A DNA stretch of 64,000 nucleotides from Pseudoselenomonas ruminantium (GCF_900104055.1 NZ_FNJQ01000004.1:62001-126000), one strand, 5' to 3'; counted from the stretch's first letter, positions 41,851 through 49,119 are shown. Translations and numbers: made by a program. Notes: generated from the sequence alone by a model not told the origin.

Positions 41851-42618
41851 ATGAAAGTTTTAACCATTGCAAATCTCAAAGGCGGCGTAGGCAAGACCAT
41901 TACCACCATCAACACCAGCTATATCCTGACGACGGATTGCGGGAAACGGGTGCTGCTGGTAGACAATGACCAGCAGGGCAACTGCTCCCAGTTCTTCGGC
42001 GTGTACGGCTATGACAAGCCAAGTATGACCGATGTCATGAAACGCAGAGTGACGGCGGAAGAAGTCATTCTGCACACCGAATATGAGGGGCTGGATATCA
42101 TCCCTGCCAATCTCTCCCTTGCGGAAGCAGAAAAGGCCGTGCTCATGGATAGCGTGACACCTCAGCAGGTACGGCTCAGAGAAGTCCTGAGACAGGTCAA
42201 GGATGATTATGATTATGTGCTGATAGATAATGCTCCAAGCCTGGGCATGTGCGTAATCAATTCACTTGCCACCAGCGATTATCTGATTATCCCGGCAAAG
42301 GTCGATAAGTTCACGTTTGATGGCATCGATTGCCTGCTGGATCAGATGAATACCGTCAAGGAATACTTCAATCCGCAGTTGCAGGTACTGGGTACGCTCA
42401 TCACGAGTTATCGCCGCAATGATACCAATCAGCAGGGCGCTGAATGGCTGAAACAGGCCGAAAAGTACAAAGCCTTTGATACCTTCATCCGCTGGACGGA
42501 TAAGGTAGATGAGTCCACCTTCACGGCTGAGCCGATTATGGTTCATTCTCCACGCTGTGGGGCGGCCAAGGACTACAAAGCATTTGTGGCAGAACTGCTG
42601 AAAATGGTGGAGGGATAA
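41851..42618 (+). CDS. parA: ParA-family partition ATPase
   Basis: ATPase of 255 residues that moves ParB-bound DNA. The deviant Walker A is NLKGGVGKTITTIN with the signature Lys at residue 10-11; Walker A' is LLVDNDQQGN, and Walker B is YVLIDNAPSLG. There is no N-terminal DNA-binding domain, as in type Ib or chromosomal ParA. ATG 41851 follows AAGGAGG. parB starts 3 bases after the stop. Confidence 0.92.
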   Translation: MKVLTIANLKGGVGKTITTINTSYILTTDCGKRVLLVDNDQQGNCSQFFGVYGYDKPSMTDVMKRRVTAEEVILHTEYEGLDIIPANLSLAEAEKAVLMDSVTPQQVRLREVLRQVKDDYDYVLIDNAPSLGMCVINSLATSDYLIIPAKVDKFTFDGIDCLLDQMNTVKEYFNPQLQVLGTLITSYRRNDTNQQGAEWLKQAEKYKAFDTFIRWTDKVDESTFTAEPIMVHSPRCGAAKDYKAFVAELLKMVEG

Positions 42619-42621
42619 GCA

Positions 42622-44130
42622 ATGGCAGGATTTAACCTGATGGGCCTGATGAACCAGGCAAGCAAAACGGCAGATGGAGCACCAAAATATGAGCTCAGAA
42701 AGCTAAATATCAATGAGCTCTATCCTGATCCGGAAAATCAGAAGGTGTACAGTGTCGAGAACATTGAAGAACTGGCTGACGCTATCGAGATTGCGGGCGG
42801 TGTGCTCCACAATCTCGTGGTGCGGGCGGCTGACGAGACAGGCAAGTACATGATCATCAGCGGGGAACGCCGCTGGACGGCCTGCAAACTGCTAGTGAAC
42901 GAAAAACGCATGCAGCAGTTCGCTGAGGTCAACTGCCTTATCGAGAATGAGCACGATGAAGATATGCTGGACTTGCTCCTGATGCTGACCAATAGCACGG
43001 CACGCCAGCTATCCGATGCTGAGAAGATGCGGCAGGCGGAACGCATGACAGACATCCTCAATCGTATGAAAGAGCAGAACGGACTGGAAGGCCGTGTGCG
43101 GGACATCGTAGGAAAGATGCTCCAGATGTCTTCAGGCAAGCTGGCAAGATATCACGCCATAGCCAAGAACCTGCAGAATGAGGATTTAAAGCAGGCGTTC
43201 CAGGATGGCCGTCTCAAAGTTACAGTGGCCTATGAAGCCAGCCAGCTATCCGAGGAAGGCCAACAGAAAGTGGCTGACCAGCTCAATGCTGAGGGCGGCA
43301 TATCCCTGAACCATGTGACCATCGTCAAACATGAAGAAAGGGAAGACGAACCGGGATGGGCGGAACGCATGGAAAAGATTGAAGCCCATCGCCAGCAGGA
43401 CGCACTGAATAAGATTTGGCAGAAAGCTGAAAAATACGGCTATGATGCGCTGACGCCATGCGAAAACTGCCATCTGGCCACGGCCTGCATGAAATGCTGT
43501 GAGTCCTGCCGGGAAGTCAATGAGGAATGTGGCGTGGCTCAAGGGTGCCATCGTAAGCTGGCAGCTAATTATGGAAAATGGGAACTGGTAGAGACCGAAG
43601 AGAACGGAGACGAAACATACAAGACTGGCAGGGGCGGTTACAAAAGCTATCTGAATTTCGTTGTGACGGCCACTGTGAGCAAAGATATGGCTGGAAGGTA
43701 TTGTGGTACCTATTGTGTGGAACAACAGGGCAGAGAGAGGAAATGGGAATATCTCAGCGGTACTTACGATACCAAAGACGATGTCTTGCGGGCGGCGGCC
43801 ATGGAAGTGGCCAAGACGGGCACGTCTAAAGCTATCCCGCTAAAGGATAACGGCTATATCGATGAAATCCCGGTGGCGGCAGTCGCTGCAGATGAGGAAA
43901 TGCGGGAACGCCAGCGGGAAGAAGCTGCCAGGCAGAAGGAAGCGGATCAGGCAGAAAATGACCTGCAGCTGGAAGCCGCCGAAGAAATGCGCAGCATGTA
44001 TGAAGCCTGGCTAGAAAAGCTGGAAACCATGGAAGGACCAAAGCGGGCTATCCTGCAGGCAAGAACCAAGAGAGAAATCAAGCGCCTGAGCGATGAAATC
44101 ACATGGCGCAAGAGCAGAACCTTTAACTAA
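42622..44130 (+). CDS. parB: ParB-family partition protein with Cys-rich insertion
   Basis: Centromere-binding CTPase-type protein of 502 residues, long for the family. The ParB/Srx domain (about 25-110) contains ISGERRWTACKLL. A helix-turn-helix follows (about 165-185, MLQMSSGKLARYHAIAKNL). About residues 275-312 hold CENC...CMKCC...C...C...C, a likely zinc cluster. The C-terminal half (about 395-502) is Glu/Ala-rich coiled coil. With ParA it forms a partition module unusual in a strictly integrated phage. Confidence 0.88.
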   Translation: MAGFNLMGLMNQASKTADGAPKYELRKLNINELYPDPENQKVYSVENIEELADAIEIAGGVLHNLVVRAADETGKYMIISGERRWTACKLLVNEKRMQQFAEVNCLIENEHDEDMLDLLLMLTNSTARQLSDAEKMRQAERMTDILNRMKEQNGLEGRVRDIVGKMLQMSSGKLARYHAIAKNLQNEDLKQAFQDGRLKVTVAYEASQLSEEGQQKVADQLNAEGGISLNHVTIVKHEEREDEPGWAERMEKIEAHRQQDALNKIWQKAEKYGYDALTPCENCHLATACMKCCESCREVNEECGVAQGCHRKLAANYGKWELVETEENGDETYKTGRGGYKSYLNFVVTATVSKDMAGRYCGTYCVEQQGRERKWEYLSGTYDTKDDVLRAAAMEVAKTGTSKAIPLKDNGYIDEIPVAAVAADEEMRERQREEAARQKEADQAENDLQLEAAEEMRSMYEAWLEKLETMEGPKRAILQARTKREIKRLSDEITWRKSRTFN

Positions 44131-44191
44131 TCCAAAAATCCAAAATTCAGAGTGAGCCGCTCTTAAGCGGGCGGCTATAGGGGGAATCAAA

Positions 44192-44803
44192 TTGAATAGC
44201 TATCTTTCCAAGGCTGAGAAGGCCAACATGACAAGACTCATGCTGCTGGTGGAGCTGATGGGGCGCGTCGTGGAAGACTATGAAAAGGTCGGCAATGCAG
44301 ATGCAGAATTCATGCGTAGCTTGCGCACTTGCAAGACGTGGGGCTATAAAGCCATCAAGCGCCGTTATGATTTTCTGGAAGAAGATGCTGCCAAGGACTT
44401 CACTCGCCACTTATCCCACATGGATATCATATTCATCCCGAATGATAAGGCCGCAAAATACTATGAGCGCGTCAAGACGATGAGCAGCAGCCTTTGCCTC
44501 ACTGGCGAAGACTTCGAAAAGCTTTATTCCGGTTTTATCCCGAAGACCTGCGGGAAGTGCCATAAGAAAGCATGGAAGAAATGCCTGATCCGTGAAGTGT
44601 TTCGCAAATACGGAGTGGAAACCGTCAACAACAACGCCAAGAATTGCCCATACAGCTATCTGGAAGCGGGCATCAATTTGGAAGCCTGGGCAAAGGCGTG
44701 GGCTGAAGAAAATGGCCTGAAATATGACAAGGAAAACATGTGGGAGTCAGATGGGGAGGTACATGAAGATGTCGAAGAGCAGGAAACGCAAAACGCTGGC
44801 TGA
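44192..44803 (+). CDS. Phage protein with CGKC/WKKC zinc-like motif
   Basis: 203 residues. The N-terminal two thirds are helical; near residues 126-140 lies CGKCHKKAWKKC, with a further Cys in NCPYSYL. Starts at TTG 44192 behind AGGGGGAA. The acidic tail overlaps the next gene. I recognise it as a common phage early gene but not its function. Confidence 0.65.
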   Translation: MNSYLSKAEKANMTRLMLLVELMGRVVEDYEKVGNADAEFMRSLRTCKTWGYKAIKRRYDFLEEDAAKDFTRHLSHMDIIFIPNDKAAKYYERVKTMSSSLCLTGEDFEKLYSGFIPKTCGKCHKKAWKKCLIREVFRKYGVETVNNNAKNCPYSYLEAGINLEAWAKAWAEENGLKYDKENMWESDGEVHEDVEEQETQNAG

Positions 44804-44990
44804 TCTATTCGCCAGGGAAGCTGAGTTGCTGGCTATGATGAACGGAACCGGACAACGGCCACGATATCTGAAACGCCAGCTGAAGTCCATCCGTATCAAA
44901 ATCAGAAGGAGCATACAAGAAGATGAAAAAAATCGTGGAATTAGGAGACATGTCAACGTTTATGAATATCAAGCCTGTGGTTCCGTATAA
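44763..44990 (+). CDS. Small basic phage protein
   Basis: 75 residues, starting MKMSKSRKRKTLAD, with GGGGAGGT 4 bases upstream; overlaps the previous gene by 41 bases. Rich in Arg and Lys, so it may bind nucleic acid. Confidence 0.55.
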   Translation: MKMSKSRKRKTLADLFAREAELLAMMNGTGQRPRYLKRQLKSIRIKIRRSIQEDEKNRGIRRHVNVYEYQACGSV

Positions 44991-45124
44991 AACCACGTGA
45001 TGAAGTCAATCATCCGGCACATTACCAGACGCCGGGCGGCATCAATTCGCTGAAAAAGGCCGCATGGTATCTGACAGAGCTCATCAAAACGGAAAAGGCA
45101 AGGGGGCAGCAGAATGGAGAATGA
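44923..45124 (+). pseudogene. DUF3310-like gene split by a frame change
   Basis: The frame from ATG 44923 (MKKIVELGDMSTFMN...) stops at 45000. The +1 frame, entered near 44996, reads RDEVNHPAHYQTPGGINSL and ends at 45124 overlapping the next gene. VNHPxHYQ-GGI is the hallmark of the phage DUF3310 family, but this frame has no start codon of its own. Either a 1-base indel broke the gene or a +1 shift joins the two parts. Confidence 0.55.
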
Positions 45125-45488
45125 AACCTACACGAGAACGAAAATCTGCGAATTGTGCGGAGAGGAATTCACGATAACGCAGAAGTTCAGCCGGGCAAAG
45201 CGTTGCCCGAAATGTGCCATCGTCATCCGCAATGGCAGAATAGAAGCCTACAAGGAGAAAAAAAGAATTCATAAGAAACATGTCGGCGTGTCCAAGTTGG
45301 ACACGTTGGCCAGAGAAGCCAAAAGTTATGGCATGAGTTATGGCCAGTACGTCGCGCTGAAGCGGGCGGGCTACAAAATCAGACCGGTGGTAAAGGATAA
45401 CGGCGTAAACCTTGCCTGGAAAGCATGGAAAGATGAGATATATGGCATCGTGGAAGCCTGCAAAGCGAGGGCGGAACGTCATGCGTAA
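45114..45488 (+). CDS. Zinc-finger phage protein
   Basis: 124 residues. Near the N terminus CELCGEEF...KRCPKC forms a probable C4 zinc ribbon. The rest is basic and helical. GGGGGCAG precedes ATG 45114. Codons 58-64 are written by a perfect 19-bp DNA dyad (see 45287). Confidence 0.6.
   Translation: MENETYTRTKICELCGEEFTITQKFSRAKRCPKCAIVIRNGRIEAYKEKKRIHKKHVGVSKLDTLAREAKSYGMSYGQYVALKRAGYKIRPVVKDNGVNLAWKAWKDEIYGIVEACKARAERHA
45287..45305. repeat. 19-bp perfect dyad, copy 1
   Basis: CGTGTCCAAGTTGGACACG, two 9-bp arms and a 1-base centre. It lies inside the gene at 45114. Two further copies are at 55076 and 63518. Confidence 0.75.
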
Positions 45489-46284
45489 TAAACCGTGGAC
45501 AAAGGAAGAGGAAGAATTGCTGGAAGACCTGTATGGGCGGGTGTCAATCCCTGGGATTGCCAAAAGGTTGGGCAGGTCGGTAGGCGCGATAAATGTAAGG
45601 AAAGCCAGATTAGGGCTGGGCGCGTTCCTCGATAATGGCGATTACATCACACTGGCGCAGCTCCTGCGGGCCGTGAAGGGCAGGGAGTCAGTGGACGGCT
45701 ATGCAAATATCAGCTGGATAAAGAACCGTGGCCTGCCGGTGCATTACAAACGAGTCGGCCAGTGTTCCTTCAAAGTTGTGAAGCTGGCAGATTTTTGGAA
45801 GTGGGCGGAAGCCAACAAAGCATTTCTAGATTTTTCCAAAATGCCAGAGCGGATATTAGGGAAAGAACCTGCCTGGGTAAAGGCGAAGCGGCGGGCGGAT
45901 GTGCAGAACAACAGCATCCGCAAGCTGACGCCATGGACAAAGGAAGAAGATGCCAGACTGAAAAGCTACATCGAGGAAGGCCAAAAGACAGGCGCTCAGA
46001 TAGCTAACCTGCTGAACCGCACCTATGGAGCGGTAATCAGAAGGTGCAGGGATTTAGGTATAGCTAATCCGAAGCGCATCAAGCCGCATGATCATAGCTG
46101 GACAGCCGAAGAGATGCAAAAGGTGTTCGATGGGGTGCTGAAGGCAATACCATACCCGGTATTGGCCAAAGAAACAGGGTTATCCGAGAAAGCAATCCGC
46201 GGATTGATGTATCGGACATATAAGACTGAGAACCAGGACAAGATTAGAGCTATCGCCAAGAAGGAGGCTGGAAAAAGTGAGTAA
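45481..46284 (+). CDS. Phage protein with three Myb/SANT-like repeats
   Basis: 267 residues. Three tryptophan-led helical units occur: PWTKEEEELLEDLYGR (about 5), PWTKEEDARLKSYIEEG (about 157), and SWTAEEMQKVFDGV (about 213). Each is followed by a helix-turn-helix such as IAKRLGRSVGAINVR or IANLLNRTYGAVIRRC. This is a multi-site DNA-binding protein. ATG 45481 lies inside the end of the previous gene (8-base overlap). Confidence 0.75.
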   Translation: MRNKPWTKEEEELLEDLYGRVSIPGIAKRLGRSVGAINVRKARLGLGAFLDNGDYITLAQLLRAVKGRESVDGYANISWIKNRGLPVHYKRVGQCSFKVVKLADFWKWAEANKAFLDFSKMPERILGKEPAWVKAKRRADVQNNSIRKLTPWTKEEDARLKSYIEEGQKTGAQIANLLNRTYGAVIRRCRDLGIANPKRIKPHDHSWTAEEMQKVFDGVLKAIPYPVLAKETGLSEKAIRGLMYRTYKTENQDKIRAIAKKEAGKSE

Positions 46285-46489
46285 GATACCGGAAATTGCA
46301 GAGATGTTTGGGAAAGAGGTCGGGGAGGTCTTCAAGATCCGTCTCAAGACCGGGGCAATCTGCGAAGCGAAATTCTCCACGAGCAAGGGCCTGTTATATC
46401 AGGACAGATTAGGCAGCTGGTCATGGGCAAGACTGGTACTGAATGATTTACTAACGGGCGAGGCAGAGATTATTGAAAAGGTGGCGTAA
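46277..46489 (+). CDS. Small phage protein
   Basis: 70 residues, GTG start behind AAGGAGGC, overlapping the previous gene by 8 bases. It has a small beta-rich core (VFKIRLKTGAICEAKFS). No family recognised. Confidence 0.6.
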   Translation: MSKIPEIAEMFGKEVGEVFKIRLKTGAICEAKFSTSKGLLYQDRLGSWSWARLVLNDLLTGEAEIIEKVA

Positions 46490-46491
46490 AC

Positions 46492-46710
46492 ATGAGTGGT
46501 GTATGTGAAGCAATAACAGCAGGTATCTATGTTATGGGAGACTATGGCGGGATTGCAATCCACTTCAAGCCTGGCGAAAAGTGGGACTTCCAGCAGGACG
46601 AAGAACATGAAGACAGACTGGTAGCCTATAAGAACGATGAAATGTCCATCAGCCTGACCGTGCAGAAATTCTATGAGGTTTTCAAGGTAAAGGAGCGCAA
46701 AATTGATTAA
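46492..46710 (+). CDS. Small phage protein
   Basis: 72 residues, starting MSGVCEAITAGIYV, beta-rich, acidic middle. Starts 2 bases after the previous stop. No family recognised. Confidence 0.55.
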   Translation: MSGVCEAITAGIYVMGDYGGIAIHFKPGEKWDFQQDEEHEDRLVAYKNDEMSISLTVQKFYEVFKVKERKID

Positions 46711-46861
46711 AGGCAGCAGAAATACCCATAAGCACACGAGAATTTCCCTGACGTGGGGCGAAGAGTACAGCTATTATGAGCGGTACATGCAGCTGAAAAA
46801 AGCCCATGATCTCATGGTCAAGCACCATCCGCATAGAAGCAGGAGGCAGGCAGATGTTTGA
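46703..46861 (+). CDS. Small basic phage protein
   Basis: 52 residues from TTG 46703 behind AAGGAG, overlapping both neighbours by 8 bases. It reads MIKGSRNTHKHTRISLTWGE then a basic helix with a His/Arg-rich end. Confidence 0.5.
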   Translation: MIKGSRNTHKHTRISLTWGEEYSYYERYMQLKKAHDLMVKHHPHRSRRQADV

Positions 46862-47057
46862 ATTTGATATAAAAGCGTTGCTATGGCTGGCCATCGGGGC
46901 GGGCGGCACGCTGATGGCACTGCTGATGTTGAGTCTTTGTTCTGTGGCCGGGAAATGCTCCCGGCTGGAAGAACAGGCAGAAAATCAGCTGAGAGTAAAG
47001 AACTGGAACAAAACGCCGGAACGGCTGGCAATGACGGAAAGGAAACGGATGCGCTAG
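46854..47057 (+). CDS. Small membrane protein
   Basis: 67 residues with one membrane helix (ALLWLAIGAGGTLMALLMLS, about 8-27) and a charged coiled tail. AGGAGGC precedes ATG. Its 3' half overlaps a second frame that ends in an SSB-type tail. Confidence 0.6.
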   Translation: MFEFDIKALLWLAIGAGGTLMALLMLSLCSVAGKCSRLEEQAENQLRVKNWNKTPERLAMTERKRMR

Positions 47058-47128
47058 CACCGGCAACGGCAGGCACGGCGGCGGGCGGATTTGGTCAGCC
47101 AGTGCCGGATGAAGAAATCCCATTCTAG
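46955..47128 (+). CDS. Frame ending in an SSB-type C-terminal tail (start uncertain)
   Basis: In the -1 frame relative to the membrane-protein gene, an Ala/Gly-rich stretch ends GGFGQPVPDEEIPF. D-E-E-I-P-F is the acidic tip by which SSB proteins recruit repair and replication enzymes. No OB-fold precedes it. It could be reached by a -1 shift from the gene at 46854 or from an internal start such as ATG 46955. Confidence 0.35.
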   Translation: MLPAGRTGRKSAESKELEQNAGTAGNDGKETDALAPATAGTAAGGFGQPVPDEEIPF

Positions 47129-47139
47129 GGGGCAAGATT

Positions 47140-47295
47140 ATGAATGAGACAGAAAAAGAGTTGCGGAAGCTACTGGATAATATGACCGAAATCCAATGGC
47201 GGGTATTACGCCGGGCTAAACGGGGCGATGCTCAAATCATGGCACTGCTGATGCTGGTCGGCAGGCAGAGAGGGTGGGTGCATGATGGCGTATAA
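47140..47295 (+). CDS. Small helical phage protein
   Basis: 51 residues, starting MNETEKELRKLLDNM, with GGGGGCAAG upstream. It overlaps the next gene by 14 bases. No family recognised. Confidence 0.5.
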   Translation: MNETEKELRKLLDNMTEIQWRVLRRAKRGDAQIMALLMLVGRQRGWVHDGV

Positions 47296-47560
47296 GCAGG
47301 CAAGGTACATGCACATACCAGAGTCCATGGCCAAGGGTATCCGCAAGTGTCACATGGAAAGCTGTGAGCGGATAGAACGGGGCGAAGAAAAGCCGTCCAA
47401 GCTGGCCAACATAACCATGAAGACCAAACATCCTACACGCTATCATCGTGGCATATGCTCCATCTGTGGAGAGTGGTGTGAGATGATAACCAAGGAACAT
47501 GCACATCGGCATGGCTTTGAAAGTGCAGATGCCATGGCCAGAGCAGGGGTTGTGAAGTAA
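47282..47560 (+). CDS. Phage protein with CSICGEWC zinc motif
   Basis: 92 residues. The C-terminal half has GICSICGEWCEMITKEHAHR followed by HGFESADAMARAGVV, a layout with Cys and His suited to zinc, seen in many Firmicutes phages. ATG 47282 or 47285 both fit. Confidence 0.6.
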   Translation: MMAYKQARYMHIPESMAKGIRKCHMESCERIERGEEKPSKLANITMKTKHPTRYHRGICSICGEWCEMITKEHAHRHGFESADAMARAGVVK

Positions 47561-47690
47561 TCGTTAAAATTGAGAGGTCAATCGTTCGAGAATCGTTCGA
47601 AATCGTTAGAAAAACGCCGCGAAGCCAGTATTTATGCGGGTGAAATCGTTTGAGAGGTATTCGAACGATTCTGCGAGGTTGGCGGGGATG
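47560..47690. repeat. Phased ATCGTT repeats plus inverted-repeat core, copy 1
   Basis: ATCGTT occurs at 47560, 47581, 47592 and 47602 (spacing 21, 11 and 10, about whole helical turns). Then a 27-bp core at 47644-47670 pairs AATCGTT with AACGATT across TTGAGAGGTATTCG-type spacer sequence. Flanking bases 47620-47690 recur almost unchanged at 48479-48538. This is protein-binding DNA by appearance: iterons or a partition site. Confidence 0.65.
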
Positions 47691-47701
47691 GAGGAATAGA
47701 G

Positions 47702-47893
47702 ATGATTAAAAAGAGTTGCAGAAGGTGCTATGCAGCAATCACAAACGCGGGGCATCCGATGTATGGAGACCCTCATGATTGCACTTTGGGATGTAAAACC
47801 GATGGGCATGGACATCCCAAAGAGGAATGCCCCAAACCGAAATCATGGAAACAACTGGAGCGAGCAAAGAGAATAGAAAAGGAGAGGGCTTAA
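47702..47893 (+). CDS. Cys/His-rich phage protein
   Basis: 63 residues, with CRRC near the N terminus, HDCTLGC and HGHPKEEC; likely zinc-binding. Starts behind GGAGGAA, just after the ATCGTT repeat array. Confidence 0.55.
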   Translation: MIKKSCRRCYAAITNAGHPMYGDPHDCTLGCKTDGHGHPKEECPKPKSWKQLERAKRIEKERA

Positions 47894-47896
47894 ATA

Positions 47897-48187
47897 ATGG
47901 ACGAGAAGAAAAATCAGGAATTTCCACAGGACAGCGAAAACAATGAATACCGCTATATATCTGCAGCATGGCTGGATGAAATAGCCGTAGGGCTGACGGC
48001 TGGGGCTGTGAAGCACCCAGGGGAGACATGGCGGACAATACCCACGGACGAACATCTGGCCAGAGCAATGCGCCACATCAATCTTTATCGCAAGGGTGAT
48101 AGAAGTGAGCCGCATCTGATTAACGCCAGCATGCGGATGATGATGGCGTTCTGTACAAGCAGGAACGAATATGGAGAAGGAGATTAA
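47897..48187 (+). CDS. dATP/dGTP diphosphohydrolase-like protein (DUF5664)
   Basis: 96 residues. The family layout is visible in AAWLDEIAVGLTAGAVKHPG, then WRTIPTDEHLARAMRHINLY and HLINASMRMMMAF, the all-alpha phosphohydrolase found in phages and thought to adjust purine dNTP pools. Identification is by memory of the family pattern. Confidence 0.65.
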   Translation: MDEKKNQEFPQDSENNEYRYISAAWLDEIAVGLTAGAVKHPGETWRTIPTDEHLARAMRHINLYRKGDRSEPHLINASMRMMMAFCTSRNEYGEGD

Positions 48188-48359
48188 GAATACAACGCCG
48201 GAAATTGAGCGTTGCGATTTTTGTGGTCAGTTAGTATTTACCGCTGTTGCCTGTCCTTGGACGGGCAGCGCGGTTCACATGTCGCATTGTCCGGAATGCA
48301 AATATTTTGAGCCGATGTTTTGGCATTGTCTGTACAGGAAAAATGATGAAAGGAGATAA
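48171..48359 (+). CDS. Small zinc-ribbon phage protein
   Basis: 62 residues; CDFCGQLVFTAVACPW and HCPECKYF provide two Cys pairs. Overlaps the previous gene by 17 bases. Confidence 0.55.
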   Translation: MEKEIKNTTPEIERCDFCGQLVFTAVACPWTGSAVHMSHCPECKYFEPMFWHCLYRKNDERR

Positions 48360-48363
48360 ACCG

Positions 48364-48426
48364 ATGGAAGGTTGTATTTTTGTTCTGATTGGCGTGCTGT
48401 TGGGCTATTTATTATACAGAAGCTAG
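48364..48426 (+). CDS. 20-residue membrane peptide
   Basis: MEGCIFVLIGVLLGYLLYRS is a single hydrophobic helix with a basic end. AAAGGAGATAAA is a strong ribosome site 7 bases before ATG 48364, which argues that it is translated. Confidence 0.5.
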   Translation: MEGCIFVLIGVLLGYLLYRS

Positions 48427-48478
48427 TATTGATATGGCGAGGAATAAAGTCGGGGAAATCAGGTGACATTAATCTCTA

Positions 48479-48538
48479 CGAAGCCAGTAAATATGCGGGC
48501 TCAATCGTTTGAGAGGTATTCGAACGATTTGCGAGGTT
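48479..48538. repeat. Inverted-repeat core, copy 2
   Basis: It has the same 27-bp core as 47644-47670 (ATCGTT at 48504, AACGAT at 48523), with the same flanks GAAGCCAGTA and GCGAGGTT. It lies in a gap between tiny membrane-peptide genes. Confidence 0.65.
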
Positions 48539-48555
48539 AGGGAGGAGGGCTGACG

Positions 48556-48648
48556 ATGGAAATGTTTGAACATCCGGTGCTGACAGGGATATTGTCCTGC
48601 CTGCCGGCGTGCCTGATACTGTTTATATGGGCAAGATGGAGTAAATAA
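48556..48648 (+). CDS. 30-residue membrane peptide
   Basis: Starts MEMFEHPVLTGILSCLPACL, then LILFIWARWSK: one hydrophobic helix with a basic end. GGAGGAGGG precedes ATG 48556. Its last codons are part of the 29-bp repeat. Confidence 0.5.
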   Translation: MEMFEHPVLTGILSCLPACLILFIWARWSK

Positions 48649-48664
48649 GGCATTGGAGGGAATA
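48636..48664 (+). repeat. 29-bp direct repeat, left copy
   Basis: Starts ATGGAGTAAATAAGG, ends GGAGGGAATA; identical to 49111-49139. It contains the end of one gene and the ribosome site of the next. Confidence 0.85.
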
Positions 48665-49119
48665 TGATTATGCTTACAACCAGGGGAAAATATGATAATA
48701 AAAAAGAACGTTTATTATACATGATTTATTGCAACGTTGGCATGACGCCGGGGCCTTTAGAGCTGAAAGCATGCTTAGGAGCATTTTCTGATAAGTTAAT
48801 TGATAAACTGAATAAGTCTGAAGAAGGCATGGATGATAGTAAGCGGGCGGAGATGCAAAAACTTAATTCGAAAATAAAATCGATGCAAGATATTATTAGA
48901 TGGATTGATAGCCGTGACAATCGTGAACTTAATGAGGGTATCATGTTAAATGAAACCGAAGCCAAATTTGTCGCGGATATGTTGAGGGAATATCTTAAAT
49001 TATTAAATGACCATTATTGGCAGGAAATTTTAGATGCATTTGGACGTCTAGAAGCCAAAGAACGTCTTAGAAAGCAGGTTCGTGCTGATGTCATGGGAAG
49101 CTTTCGTATAATGGAGTAA
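48664..49119 (+). CDS. AT-rich inserted phage gene (moron-like)
   Basis: 151 residues, helical and charged, with no recognised family (starts MIMLTTRGKYDNKKERL). Its codons are much more AT-rich than its neighbours (AAA, AAT, TTA, GAT). It is bracketed by a 29-bp direct repeat, so it looks like a late gain. ATG 48664 or 48670 may be used; both follow GGAGGG. Confidence 0.65.
   Translation: MIMLTTRGKYDNKKERLLYMIYCNVGMTPGPLELKACLGAFSDKLIDKLNKSEEGMDDSKRAEMQKLNSKIKSMQDIIRWIDSRDNRELNEGIMLNETEAKFVADMLREYLKLLNDHYWQEILDAFGRLEAKERLRKQVRADVMGSFRIME

Noticed and set aside
47560-47690. CRISPR-like array
   Set aside because: The repeat unit is only 6-9 bases with 10-bp spacing and no spacers; phased protein-binding repeats explain it.
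48364-49119. Toxin-antitoxin pair in the tiny-gene cluster
   Set aside because: The membrane peptides resemble type I toxins in size, but no antisense promoter or partner RNA could be drawn next to them.
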